Assembly (NCBI RefSeq): GCF_024213195.1
Contig: NZ_JANAVF010000002.1
Location: forward strand, 558,001 to 622,000
DNA length: 64,000 nucleotides
Direction of reading: 5' to 3'
Origin: Streptomyces sp. TBY4
Lineage (GTDB): Bacteria > Actinomycetota > Actinomycetes > Streptomycetales > Streptomycetaceae
The position numbers and the translations under genes were made by a program. The notes below the pieces were generated by a model. The model saw only the letters and a list, made by a program, of their open reading frames with translations, had not been told where the DNA came from and ran no database searches. Of this stretch, positions 53,765 to 62,775 are shown one piece after another; the first letter of the stretch is position 1, and the number at the start of each line of letters is the position of its first letter.

Positions 53765-54845
53765 CGGGCGGGGCTGCGGTCGAGCCGCGTGCCTGGAGTA
53801 CGGGCGGGGGGTCCTGGATCTGGCGGGGTGCGTCGCCGTCGAGGAGGGCGAGCAGTTCCAGGGCCGCGCGGTGACCGAACTCGTCGGGCTTCCTGACCAG
53901 TGAGGTGAGCCGGACCGGGAGGCTGCGGCGCAGGGCCGAGTCCTCCCAGGAGACGACGGACAGGTCGCCGGGGATCCGCAGCCCGAGCTCCGCGGCCACG
54001 CTCAGCGCCGCCATTGCGATGACCTCGTTGTCGCAGATGAGGGCGGTGGGCGGAGCGGGTGCCGAGAGCAGCAGCCGGGCCGCCCGCGCGCCCTGGCGGT
54101 CGGTGAAGTCGGAGGTGACCGAGACGGCGTGCTCCAGGCCGAGGTGGCGGGCGGTGGAGCGCAGCGAGGCGATGCGGCGGGCGGTGTGGGCGAAGCCGGG
54201 GGTGCCGGCTATGTGGGCGATGCGGAGGTGCCCGAGCCCGTGGAGGTGGCGGACGATCAGGTCCATCGCACCCACGTCGTCCGCCCAGAGGTTGGACAGC
54301 TTGGCGTGGGCCGTCAGCGGGGGAGTGCCCGCCGAGCGCGGGGCCTCCATCCCGCCGACGACCACGGCGGGGAGGCCGAGCACGGCGAGGGCCTCGGGGC
54401 GCGGGTCGCTGACCCTGGGGTCGACCACGATCACCCCGTCGACCCGGCCCTCCGCCCACCAGCGCCGGTACAGCTCGCACTCGGCCCGGACGTCGCCGAC
54501 CATCTGGAACACCAGCGCGTGGTGGCGCGGGGCCAGGGTGGCCTGGATGCCGGACACGAGCTGGAGCAGGAAGGCCTCGATGCCGAGGCTGTCGGCGGGG
54601 CGGGCCAGTGCCAGTCCGACGGCGCCGGACCGGTCGCCGGACAGGGCGCGGGCCGCCGAACTGGGGCGCCAGCCCAGCCGGTCGGCGACGCGGACCACCC
54701 GGCGGCGGGTGGCGTCGGAGACGCCCGGGCGGTCGTTGAGAGCGAAGGAGGCGGCGCTGACGGAGACCCCCGCCTCCCTGGCGACGTCCTTCATGGTCGG
54801 GCGGCGCGGAGCCGCGCCGCCGCTGTTGCGCATCGTCTGGCTCAC
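53760..54845 (-). CDS. LacI-family transcriptional regulator of the sugar-uptake operon
   Basis: 361 aa. Residues about 17-70 are the LacI helix-turn-helix and hinge (TMKDVAREAGVSVSAASFAL, ARALSGDRSG). The rest is a periplasmic-binding-protein-like sugar sensor (AVGLALARPADSLGIEAFLL, GVIVVDPRV, AHIAGTPGF, ICDNEVIAMAAL, VSWEDSALRRSLPVRLTS). The GTG at 54845 follows a -10-like TACGAT by 6 nt and has no ribosome site, so a leaderless message is likely. It is divergent from the lipoprotein-permease operon and probably represses it. The stop codon lies within the palindromic element. Confidence 0.92.
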   Translation of the reverse strand: MSQTMRNSGGAAPRRPTMKDVAREAGVSVSAASFALNDRPGVSDATRRRVVRVADRLGWRPSSAARALSGDRSGAVGLALARPADSLGIEAFLLQLVSGIQATLAPRHHALVFQMVGDVRAECELYRRWWAEGRVDGVIVVDPRVSDPRPEALAVLGLPAVVVGGMEAPRSAGTPPLTAHAKLSNLWADDVGAMDLIVRHLHGLGHLRIAHIAGTPGFAHTARRIASLRSTARHLGLEHAVSVTSDFTDRQGARAARLLLSAPAPPTALICDNEVIAMAALSVAAELGLRIPGDLSVVSWEDSALRRSLPVRLTSLVRKPDEFGHRAALELLALLDGDAPRQIQDPPPVLQARGSTAAPPA

Positions 54846-54851
54846 CCCGTG

Positions 54852-54857
54852 ATCGTA
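54852..54857 (-). promoter_or_regulatory. -10 box TACGAT of the LacI gene
   Basis: It lies 6 nt before the GTG start, reading leftwards. It matches the box before the kinase array at 18202-18207. Confidence 0.45.
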
Positions 54858-54874
54858 TCCGGCGGAGGGTGAAA

Positions 54875-54912
54875 CTAACGCGGTTTAGCCAGGCGAAAAT
54901 AAAGCGCATTAG
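54875..54912. promoter_or_regulatory. Two LacI-type operator half-palindromes in the divergent gap
   Basis: CTAACGCGGTTTAG (54875-54888) and TAAAGCGCATTAG (54900-54912) are imperfect palindromes with central CG or GC and TTAG/CTAA-like arms, 25 bp apart centre to centre. They sit in an AT-richer part of the 235-bp gap between the LacI gene and the sugar-binding lipoprotein gene, where LacI-type repressors of Streptomyces bind. Further TTAG strings occur at 54935-54950. Confidence 0.55.
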
Positions 54913-55080
54913 TTAGTCCCGCACAAATCAGGTCGTTAGTCCTCTTTAGTGGCTCTGACCTGCGGTTTTGCTTCAATCAGGCACTTATCTGGCGTTGACG
55001 TGCGGAGAAACTCTGGTGCAGGGTGTCGAGCAATGTCACGGACGATGGCGTCCTGTATGAGGCGAAGGAGTCAGTCACTC

Positions 55081-56370
55081 ATGTCCCTGAATCGCAAGTC
55101 CGCGATCCGGACCGTTGTCGGCGTCGGAGCCGCCCTTTCCCTGACCATGCTCACCGCTTGCGGCGGGGGCGGTGCGGGGTCGTCGACCTCGGGAAAGGCC
55201 GACGGTGAGATCAAGTTCCAGACGTGGAACCTCCGGGCGAAGTTCAAGGACCATTTCGAGGGCCTGATAGCCGAGTTCGAGAAGGAGAACCCCGGCGCCA
55301 AGGTCACCTGGGTCGACCAGCCCGCCGACAACTACGCGGACAAGCTGAGCGCCGACGCCTCCGCAGGATCCCTCCCCGACGTCGTCAACCTCTCCCCGGA
55401 CCTCGCGTTCCCGCTCGCCAAGGCCGGGGTCCTCATGAACCTCGACAAGGACGAGACCGCCGGGAAGTTCAAGGACGAGTACCTCGAAGGGGCCTGGGCC
55501 GGCTACGAGATGCCGGGCATGGACGGCGCGTACGCCTTCCCCTGGTACCTGAACAGCGGCCCGCTCTTCTACAACAAGGCGATGTTCAAGGACGCGGGCC
55601 TCGACCCCGAGAAGCCGCCGAAGACCTTCGATGAACTGTTCGCGAGCGCCAAGCAGCTCGCCGCCGGCGGCAAGGCCACGCTCGGCCAGCCGCCGACCGT
55701 GGAGGACTTCGGCCGCTACGGCGTCGAGGCGATGGACGAGAAGGGCGAGAAGTTCACGCTGAACAGCGAGAAGGGCGTAGAACTCCTGACCCGCTACAAG
55801 GAGTTGTACAAGGAGGGCGGTCTGCACAAGCAGACCCTGACGCTCAAGGACGACTCCACGGGAACCAAGTTCCTCCAGCAGGAGATCGCCATGAACCCGG
55901 GCAGCGCCCACGACCTCGAGAGGTTCAAGTCGGAAGCCCCCTCGCTGTACGAGAGCCTCGGCATCACCGACGTGCCGACCAACACCGGCAAGCAGAACAT
56001 GTACCTGCAGGGGCTCGCGGTCAACGCCAAGAGCAAGAACGCCGCCACCGCCGTGGCCTTCGCCCACTTCGTCACCAACCAGAAGAACCAGGAGGACTTC
56101 GGCCACAAGGTCGCCGTCTTCCCCTCCACCAAGGGCTCCCTGGACAAGGACTACTGGGCCAAGGAGGACGGCACCGAAGAGGGCAAGATCCGCGTTGCCT
56201 CGGCCAAGATGCTGCCGACCGCCGTCAACTACACGCCGGTGCTGTTCAGCGACGAGATGAAGACGATCCTGCGCAACGAGATCGCCAAGTGCTTCCAGGA
56301 CAAGGCCACCCCCAAGGAGGCCCTGGACAGCGCCGTCGCCCAGATGGACAAGCTCCTCCAGCAGCACTGA
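55081..56370 (+). CDS. Sugar ABC transporter substrate-binding lipoprotein
   Basis: 429 aa. A lipoprotein signal ends in the lipobox LTAC with C27 as the lipidated residue, then a Gly/Ser linker. The mature protein is a cluster-B/UgpB-like extracellular binding protein (WNLRAKFKDHFEGLIAEFEK, WYLNSGPLFYNKAMFKDAGL, NPGSAHDLERF, AVNAKSKNAATAVAFA). ATG at 55081 has AAGGAG 10 nt upstream. It is the first gene of a five-gene operon. Its sugar ligand is likely an alpha-mannose-containing oligosaccharide, judged by the co-transcribed glycosidases. Confidence 0.9.
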   Translation: MSLNRKSAIRTVVGVGAALSLTMLTACGGGGAGSSTSGKADGEIKFQTWNLRAKFKDHFEGLIAEFEKENPGAKVTWVDQPADNYADKLSADASAGSLPDVVNLSPDLAFPLAKAGVLMNLDKDETAGKFKDEYLEGAWAGYEMPGMDGAYAFPWYLNSGPLFYNKAMFKDAGLDPEKPPKTFDELFASAKQLAAGGKATLGQPPTVEDFGRYGVEAMDEKGEKFTLNSEKGVELLTRYKELYKEGGLHKQTLTLKDDSTGTKFLQQEIAMNPGSAHDLERFKSEAPSLYESLGITDVPTNTGKQNMYLQGLAVNAKSKNAATAVAFAHFVTNQKNQEDFGHKVAVFPSTKGSLDKDYWAKEDGTEEGKIRVASAKMLPTAVNYTPVLFSDEMKTILRNEIAKCFQDKATPKEALDSAVAQMDKLLQQH

Positions 56371-56386
56371 CCCGGCGAGGCTTCCG

Positions 56387-57379
56387 ATGACCACTTCCAC
56401 CGAACCGGCCCCGGGCGAGATCTCCGCCCGGGGCGGGGGCCCGGGCGATGCGACCGCCTCACGCGGCCGGCGCGCACCCCGCCCGGCCGTCCCGCGGACC
56501 CGCCGGCCCTTGCGGACCCATCAGCCCCTGAGCCCCTGGCTGTTCCTGGCGCCGGGCCTGCTGATCACCCTGGCCTTCAACCTCTACCCCTTCTTCTCCA
56601 CCGTCTGGAAGTCGTTCACCGACGCCCGCACGCTGACCCCCGGCCGGTTCGTCGGCTTCGACAACTTCAGCGCGCTCCTCCAGGACGAGCGGTTCTGGGT
56701 GGCCCTGCGCAACAGCGCCCTGTACGTGGTCGTCGTCGTGCCGTGCATGGTCCTGCTGCCCCTGCTGCTGGCCCTCCTGGTGCAGAAACAGATCCCCGGC
56801 ATCGGCTTCTTCCGGTCCGCCTACTACACCCCGGTGGTGGCGTCCGTCGTGGTCGTCGCCCTGATGTGGGTGTGGATGCTGGACGACCGCGGGTTCGTCA
56901 ACGGCATGCTCCAGATGGTCGGGATCGATCCGGTGCCCTTCCTCTCCAACCAGTGGCTGCTGCTGCTCAGCGCGATGGCGCTGACGGTGTGGAAGGGCCT
57001 CGGCTACTACATGATCATCTACTTGGCGGCGCTCGCGAACGTACCGCGCGAACTCCACGAGGCCGCCGAGGTGGACGGCGCTGGCCCCGTCCGGCGCTTC
57101 GTCTCCATCACCATGCCGGCAGTCCGCTCCACGATGGTCCTGGTCGGCGCCCTCTCCTCGGTCTCCGCCTTCAAGGTCTTCTCCGAGGTCTACATGATCG
57201 CCGGACCCACCGGCGGACCGGGCGGCGAGGACACCACGCTCGTGATGCTGATCCAGCGGGTCGGCACCGGCCTCCAGGGCCGCACCGGCTACGCCTCGGC
57301 CATGTCGATCGTGCTGTTCGTCCTGACCCTGCTGCTGATGCTCTTGGTCCTGCGGGCCGACCGGAAGGAGAAGGACTGA
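56387..57379 (+). CDS. Carbohydrate ABC permease, MalF-type
   Basis: 330 aa. A long cytoplasmic N-terminus of about 50 Arg/Pro/Gly-rich residues leads to helix 1 (PWLFLAPGLLITLAFNLYPF). Six helices are visible, with the EAA loop at about residues 220-240 (HEAAEVDGAGPVRRF). The ATG follows the lipoprotein stop by 16 bp. The stop overlaps the next start as ATGA/TGATG. It pairs with the next gene to form the membrane channel of the importer; the ATPase is missing here. Confidence 0.9.
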   Translation: MTTSTEPAPGEISARGGGPGDATASRGRRAPRPAVPRTRRPLRTHQPLSPWLFLAPGLLITLAFNLYPFFSTVWKSFTDARTLTPGRFVGFDNFSALLQDERFWVALRNSALYVVVVVPCMVLLPLLLALLVQKQIPGIGFFRSAYYTPVVASVVVVALMWVWMLDDRGFVNGMLQMVGIDPVPFLSNQWLLLLSAMALTVWKGLGYYMIIYLAALANVPRELHEAAEVDGAGPVRRFVSITMPAVRSTMVLVGALSSVSAFKVFSEVYMIAGPTGGPGGEDTTLVMLIQRVGTGLQGRTGYASAMSIVLFVLTLLLMLLVLRADRKEKD

Positions 57380-58308
57380 TGACGGCGAGCGCTCCCACCA
57401 CCGTACGTTCTGCGTCTGCGCCCGAGCCCGAGTCGGGGCCCGAGCGAGGGCCCGCACCCCGGCCGAAGCGCAGGCCCCGCCGCGCCGGCCCGGGCTGGCT
57501 CACCGCCCTGCGCTACGCCGGCCTCCTGCTGATGCTGCTGATCATGATCGGGCCGTTCCTCTGGCAGCTGTCCACCTCGCTCAAGGGCCCCACCGAGGAC
57601 ATCTTCACCTCGCCGCCCCGGCTCCTGCCCCAGGACCCGACCTTCAAGAACTACCAGGGCGTCGCGGACATCATCCCGGTCTGGGACTACATCCTGAACT
57701 CCCTCAAGGTCGCCTGCACCAGCGTCCTGACGAACATCCTCGGCGCCGCGATGGCCGGCTACGCACTCGCCCGGCTGCGCTTCAAGGGCCGGGGCCCGGC
57801 CGGGATCGTCTTCATCCTTGCCCTGCTGGTGCCGATGGAAGCGATCATGATCGCCCAGTTCGCCACCATGCGCACCCTGGACCTCAACGACACGCTCGTC
57901 GCGGTCGTCCTTCCCGGCTGCATCGGCGCGATGAACGTGCTGCTGATGCGCAACGCCTTCCGCAACATCCCCTACGAGGTCGAGGAGGCGGCCATCGTCG
58001 ACGGGGCCAACGTGTGGCAGCGGTTCACCCGCGTCGCGCTCCCCGCCGTCAAGGGAACCCTCGCCGTCGTCGCCATCTTCGCCTTCATGGGCGCCTGGGA
58101 CGACTTCCTGTGGCCGCTCATCGTCCTTTCCGACTCGGCGAACTTCACCCTCACCGTCGGGCTGAACTTCCTGCACGGCACCTTCGCCAGCAACCAGCGG
58201 GTCATCGCGGCCGGCACCATCATCGCCGTCGCCCCGCTGATCGTGATGTTCGCCTGCCTCCAGAGGTTCTTCTTCAAGGGCGTGGGCGAAGGCGCCGTCA
58301 AGGGCTGA
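57379..58308 (+). CDS. Carbohydrate ABC permease, MalG-type
   Basis: 309 aa. A Pro/Arg-rich cytoplasmic head of about 40 residues precedes helix 1 (ALRYAGLLLMLLIMIGPFLWQL). Six helices follow, with the EAA motif EVEEAAIVDGANVWQRF near residue 205. Its ATG overlaps the previous stop by 1 base (TGATG), implying coupling. An 80-bp gap with imperfect repeats separates it from the GH5-like gene. Confidence 0.9.
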   Translation: MTASAPTTVRSASAPEPESGPERGPAPRPKRRPRRAGPGWLTALRYAGLLLMLLIMIGPFLWQLSTSLKGPTEDIFTSPPRLLPQDPTFKNYQGVADIIPVWDYILNSLKVACTSVLTNILGAAMAGYALARLRFKGRGPAGIVFILALLVPMEAIMIAQFATMRTLDLNDTLVAVVLPGCIGAMNVLLMRNAFRNIPYEVEEAAIVDGANVWQRFTRVALPAVKGTLAVVAIFAFMGAWDDFLWPLIVLSDSANFTLTVGLNFLHGTFASNQRVIAAGTIIAVAPLIVMFACLQRFFFKGVGEGAVKG

Positions 58309-58387
58309 GCACCACACCTCCCGACGCACCACACCGCCCGCCGCGCCACACCTCCCGGCGCACGCGAACACGACGGAGCATCCCCTG

Positions 58388-59641
58388 ATGAAACCCCCGC
58401 GCATCGGCGTCAACTACACGCCCAGCCGCAACTGGTTCCACCACTGGCTCGACTACGACCCCGACGCGGTCCGCGCCGACCTGGACTCCATCGCCGACCT
58501 CGGCATGGACCACGTACGGGTCTTCCCCCTCTGGCCGTACTTCCAGCCCAACCGCGCCCTGGTCCGCCCGCGCGCCGTGGAGCACCTCCTCGATCTCGCG
58601 GACGCCGCCGCCGAACGCGGACTCGACGTCAACGTGGACGGGCTCCAGGGGCACCTGTCGAGCTTCGACTACCTGCCCGCCTGGACCCGCACCTGGCACC
58701 GGCGCAACCTCTTCACCGACCCCGAGGTCGTCAGCGGGCAGGCGCACTACCTGCGCACGCTCGCCGCCGCCCTCGCCGACCGGCCGAACTTCATCGGCAT
58801 GACGCTGGGCAACGAGATCAACCAGTTCTCGGCCGGTCCGCACCCCGACCCGGACCGGGCCACCCCCGCCGAGATCGACGCCTGGCTCACCCGGATGCTC
58901 GCCGCCTGCGAGGAGGGAGCCCCCGGCAGGACGCACCTGCACGCCGAGTACGACGCCTGCTGGTACCAGGACGACATGCCGTTCACCCCCGACCAGGCGG
59001 CCCGGCACGGCGCGGTCACCGCCGTCCACTCCTGGGTGTTCAACGGCACCGCCCAGCGCCACGGCCGCACCGGAACCGCCACCGAGCACCACGCGGCGTA
59101 CCTCGTCGAGCTCTCCAAGGCGTGGGCCGGCGATCCGCACCGCCCGGTCTGGCTCCAGGAGGTCGGCGCCCCCGCCCCGCTGATCCCGGCCGGGGACGCG
59201 GCCGCCTTCACCGAGGCGACCGTGGAGAGCGCCCTGGACTGCGAGGACCTGTGGGGCATCACCTGGTGGTGCTCCCACGACGTCTCCCGCGAACTCGCCG
59301 ACTTCCCCGAACTCGAATACGGCCTCGGCCTGATGACCAACGACCGCCGGCCCAAGGATACCGCCCGGGTCCTCGCCCGTACCGCGCGCGAGCTGCGGGA
59401 AGGCGCCCGCACCTACGCACCGGCCCCGCGCACCACCGCCCTCGTCGTCGACGCGGGCGAGCGCACCACCGCCCCGGCACGGTCGGTGTGCGCCCCCGGC
59501 GGCGCCGTCTTCGAGGCGTTCTTCAAGCTCACCGCCGACGGCGCCCGCCCCACCACCGTGCTAGCCGACCGCGCCGCCGACCCGGCACACCTCGCCGCAC
59601 GCGGGATCACTGAGGTCGTCACCCCCGACCAGGTCCCGTAG
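58388..59641 (+). CDS. Cytoplasmic GH5-like glycosidase (possible beta-mannosidase)
   Basis: 417 aa, no signal peptide. The clan-A layout is clear: GVNYTPSRNWFHHW, MDHVRVFPLWPYFQPN, the acid/base glutamate in LGNEINQF (near residue 140) and the nucleophile in WLQEVGAP (near 259), then ITWWCSHDV. This resembles cytoplasmic actinobacterial GH5 beta-mannosidases of subfamily 18 type that split Man-beta-1,4-GlcNAc from N-glycan cores; that subfamily call is from memory of family features. GGAG lies 9 nt before the ATG. It follows the importer genes and precedes the GH38 alpha-mannosidase. Confidence 0.8.
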   Translation: MKPPRIGVNYTPSRNWFHHWLDYDPDAVRADLDSIADLGMDHVRVFPLWPYFQPNRALVRPRAVEHLLDLADAAAERGLDVNVDGLQGHLSSFDYLPAWTRTWHRRNLFTDPEVVSGQAHYLRTLAAALADRPNFIGMTLGNEINQFSAGPHPDPDRATPAEIDAWLTRMLAACEEGAPGRTHLHAEYDACWYQDDMPFTPDQAARHGAVTAVHSWVFNGTAQRHGRTGTATEHHAAYLVELSKAWAGDPHRPVWLQEVGAPAPLIPAGDAAAFTEATVESALDCEDLWGITWWCSHDVSRELADFPELEYGLGLMTNDRRPKDTARVLARTARELREGARTYAPAPRTTALVVDAGERTTAPARSVCAPGGAVFEAFFKLTADGARPTTVLADRAADPAHLAARGITEVVTPDQVP

Positions 59642-59689
59642 CACCCCCCTCTTTCCCGGAACACCCTCCCGCTGCAAGGAGTACCCCTG

Positions 59690-62600
59690 ATGCATGACGA
59701 CCGCGCACTTGTCGAAGGCCGGCTCAAGCGAGTCCTGGACGAGCGCATCCGCCCGGCCGTCCACCCGGCCTCGGTTCCGCTCGACATCGGGGTGTGGGTG
59801 GCGCCCGGGGAGCCCGTACCGGTGGAGGAGGGGCTGGCGGCCGGGACGGTGCCGGCGAAGGTCGGCGACCTGTGGGGCACCCCCTGGGGGACCACCTGGA
59901 TCGAGGTCCGCGGGACCGTGCCCGAGGAATGGGCGGGGCGGACCGTCGAGGCGATCCTCGACCTCGGCTTCGACGAGAACATGCCCGGCTTCCAGTGCGA
60001 GGGCCTCGTCTACCGGCCCGACGGCACCCCGGTCAAGGGCCTCAACCCGCGCAACCAGTGGGTGCGCATCGGCGCCCCCGTGGCCGGCGGAGAGCAGGTC
60101 CACCTGCGCATCGAGGCGGCGTCGAACCCGGTCATCCTCGACTACGACCCCTTCCTGCCCACGCAATTGGGGGACAAGGACACCGCGGGGTCCGAGCCGC
60201 AGTACAAGCTGACCCGGATGGACCTGGCCGTCTTCGACGAGACGGTGTGGCAGCTGGTCATGGACCTGGAAGTGCTCGGCGAGCTCATGCAGGAGCTCCC
60301 CGTCGACTCCGCCCGCCGCTCGTCCGTCCTCAGGGCCGTCGCCCGGTCCCTCGACGCGGTCGACCTGACCGACATCAACGGCACCGCGGCCGCGGCCCGC
60401 GCCGAGCTGGAGGAGGTCCTCGCCTCGCCCGCCGAACCCTCCGCGCACCGCATCAGCGCGGTCGGGCACGCCCACATCGACTCGGCGTGGCTGTGGCCGC
60501 TGCGCGAGACGGTGCGCAAGGTGGCCCGTACGACCTCCAACATGACCGCCCTGCTGGAGTCCGAGCCGGACTTCGTCTTCGCGATGTCCCAGGCCCAGCA
60601 GTGGGCCTGGCTCAAGGACCACCGGCCCGAGGTGTGGGCCGAGGTCGTCAAGGCGGTGGCCGAAGGGCGGTTCGTCCCGGCCGGCGGCATGTGGGTGGAG
60701 GCCGACACCAACATGCCGGGATCGGAGGCGATGGCCCGTCAGTTCGAGCACGGGAAGAGGTTCTTCATCGAGCACTTCGGCGTGGACAACGAGGAGGCCT
60801 GGCTGCCCGACACCTTCGGCTTCGCCGCCGGCCTGCCCCAGATCATCAAGGCGGCCGGGTCCACCCGGCTGCTGACCCAGAAGATCTCCTGGTCCCAGAC
60901 GAACAAGTTCCCGCACCACACCTTCCAGTGGGAGGGCATCGACGGCACCCGGATCTTCACCCACTTCCCGCCCGTCGACACCTACAACTGCTCCATGAAG
61001 GGCAGCGAGATCGCCCACGGGGCACGCAACTTCAAGGACAAGGGCGTCGCCCGCCACTCCCTCGCACCCACCGGCTGGGGCGACGGGGGCGGCGGCACCA
61101 CCCGGGAGATGGTGGCCAAGGCGGCCCGGATGCGGGATCTGGAAGGCAGCGCCCAGGTCGCGTGGGAGACCCCGCGGGCCTTCTTCGAGAAGGCGGAGGC
61201 GGAGTACCCCGACCCGCCGGTCTGGGTCGGCGAGCTGTACCTCGAACTGCACCGGGCGACGCTGACCAGCCAGGCGAAGACCAAGCAGGGCAACCGCAGG
61301 AGCGAACACCTGCTGCGCGAGGCCGAGCTCTGGGCGGCCACCGCGGCGGTCCGCGTCCCCGGGTTCTGCTATCCGTACGAGGAGCTGGACCGCATCTGGA
61401 AGACGGTCCTGCTGCACCAGTTCCACGACATCCTGCCCGGCTCCTCCATCGCATGGGTCCACCGCGAGGCCGAAGCCACGTACGCCGAGGTCGCCCGGGA
61501 ACTGCTCGGCATCATCGACACCGCCCAGCGGGCCCTGGCCGGCGAGGGCGCACAAGCGCTGGTCTTCAACTCCGCCCCGCACGCCCGCCGGGGCATCGCC
61601 GCGGGCGGCGCGGACGTACGGACCGGGGCGCCGGCCTGTGCGCGGACGGTCCGCGCCGACGGCGGGTTCGTCCTCGACAACGGCCTGCTGCGGGTGGAGG
61701 TCGACGCACGCGGCCTGGTCGTGTCCGCGTACGACCTGGTGGGGGAGCGCGAGGCGGTGGCGCCGGGGCAGGCGGCGAACCTCCTCCAGATCCACCCCGA
61801 CTTCCCGAACATGTGGGACGCCTGGGACGTGGACGTGTTCTACCGGAACACCGTGACCGACCTCCTCGACGCCGACGAGGTCGCGCCGGGACCCGACGGA
61901 TCGGTCCGCGTGGTGCGCTCCTTCGGAGGGTCCCGCGTCGTCCAGCTGCTCTCGCTGGCGCCGGGATCGCCGCGGCTCGACATCGACACGGAGGTGGACT
62001 GGCACGAGACGGAGAAGTTCCTGAAGCTGGCCTTCCCCCTGGACGTGCACGCCGAGCGGTACGCCTCGGAAACCCAGTTCGGCCACTACCACCGGCCCAC
62101 CCACACCAACACCTCCTGGGAAGCCGCCAAGTTCGAGGCGTGCAACCACCGCTTCGTCCACCTGGAGGAGCCGGACTGGGGCGTCGCGCTGGTGACGGAC
62201 TCCACGTACGGGCACGACCTGACCCGCACCGTGCGCCCCTCGGACCGCGGCACCACCACCACGCTGCGCGCCTCGCTGCTGCGCGCCCCGCGCTTCCCCG
62301 ACCCGGAGACCGACCAGGGCCTGCACCGCTTCCGGCACGCACTGGTGACCGGGGCCTCCATCGGGGACGCGGTCCGGGAGGGCTACCGGGTCAACCTCCC
62401 GGAGCGGGAACTCCGGGGAGCCGCGCCGGTGGCGCCCCTGGTGTCGGTCTCCGACGACGGAGTCGTCGTCACCGCCGTCAAGCTCGCCGACGACGGCAGC
62501 GGCGACGTGGTGGTCCGCTTCCACGAAGCACGCGGCGCCCGCGCCCGGGCCACCCTGTCGGCCGGATTCGCCGCCGCCTCGGTGACCCCGGTGGACCTGC

Positions 62601-62698
62601 TGGAACGGCCGGTCGGCCCGGCGGAGCCGGTGGACGCCGCGATCCCTGTCGAGCTGCGCCCCTTCGAGCTGCGCACGCTCCGCTTCACCCGGGCCTGA
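59690..62698 (+). CDS. Alpha-mannosidase, GH38 family (copy 2)
   Basis: 1002 aa, cytoplasmic. H260, H262 and D264 form the metal site in GHAHIDSAWLWPL; the nucleophile is D374 in WLPDTFGF. HHTFQWEGIDGTRIFTHFPP, LHQFHDILPGSSI and the C-terminal HTNTSWEAAKFEACNHRF match copy 1 at 4875-7979 closely, so they are paralogues within 55 kb. AAGGAG 8 nt before the ATG fixes the start. It ends the LacI-controlled operon at a strong hairpin. Its likely role is to trim alpha-mannose from imported glycans before or after the GH5-like enzyme. Confidence 0.94.
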   Translation: MHDDRALVEGRLKRVLDERIRPAVHPASVPLDIGVWVAPGEPVPVEEGLAAGTVPAKVGDLWGTPWGTTWIEVRGTVPEEWAGRTVEAILDLGFDENMPGFQCEGLVYRPDGTPVKGLNPRNQWVRIGAPVAGGEQVHLRIEAASNPVILDYDPFLPTQLGDKDTAGSEPQYKLTRMDLAVFDETVWQLVMDLEVLGELMQELPVDSARRSSVLRAVARSLDAVDLTDINGTAAAARAELEEVLASPAEPSAHRISAVGHAHIDSAWLWPLRETVRKVARTTSNMTALLESEPDFVFAMSQAQQWAWLKDHRPEVWAEVVKAVAEGRFVPAGGMWVEADTNMPGSEAMARQFEHGKRFFIEHFGVDNEEAWLPDTFGFAAGLPQIIKAAGSTRLLTQKISWSQTNKFPHHTFQWEGIDGTRIFTHFPPVDTYNCSMKGSEIAHGARNFKDKGVARHSLAPTGWGDGGGGTTREMVAKAARMRDLEGSAQVAWETPRAFFEKAEAEYPDPPVWVGELYLELHRATLTSQAKTKQGNRRSEHLLREAELWAATAAVRVPGFCYPYEELDRIWKTVLLHQFHDILPGSSIAWVHREAEATYAEVARELLGIIDTAQRALAGEGAQALVFNSAPHARRGIAAGGADVRTGAPACARTVRADGGFVLDNGLLRVEVDARGLVVSAYDLVGEREAVAPGQAANLLQIHPDFPNMWDAWDVDVFYRNTVTDLLDADEVAPGPDGSVRVVRSFGGSRVVQLLSLAPGSPRLDIDTEVDWHETEKFLKLAFPLDVHAERYASETQFGHYHRPTHTNTSWEAAKFEACNHRFVHLEEPDWGVALVTDSTYGHDLTRTVRPSDRGTTTTLRASLLRAPRFPDPETDQGLHRFRHALVTGASIGDAVREGYRVNLPERELRGAAPVAPLVSVSDDGVVVTAVKLADDGSGDVVVRFHEARGARARATLSAGFAAASVTPVDLLERPVGPAEPVDAAIPVELRPFELRTLRFTRA

Positions 62699-62717
62699 AC
62701 GCCCCGGACCCTCGCAC

Positions 62718-62770
62718 CGGACCGCCGGTGCCCGACTCCGCCGTCGCCGGAGCCGGGCACCGGCGGTCCG
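62718..62770. terminator. Bidirectional terminator, 17-bp perfect stem
   Basis: CGGACCGCCGGTGCCCG (62718-62734) pairs perfectly with 62754-62770 around a 19-nt loop. It lies between the convergent GH38 and DeoR genes and should end both transcripts. Confidence 0.75.
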
Positions 62771-62775
62771 CGCGT

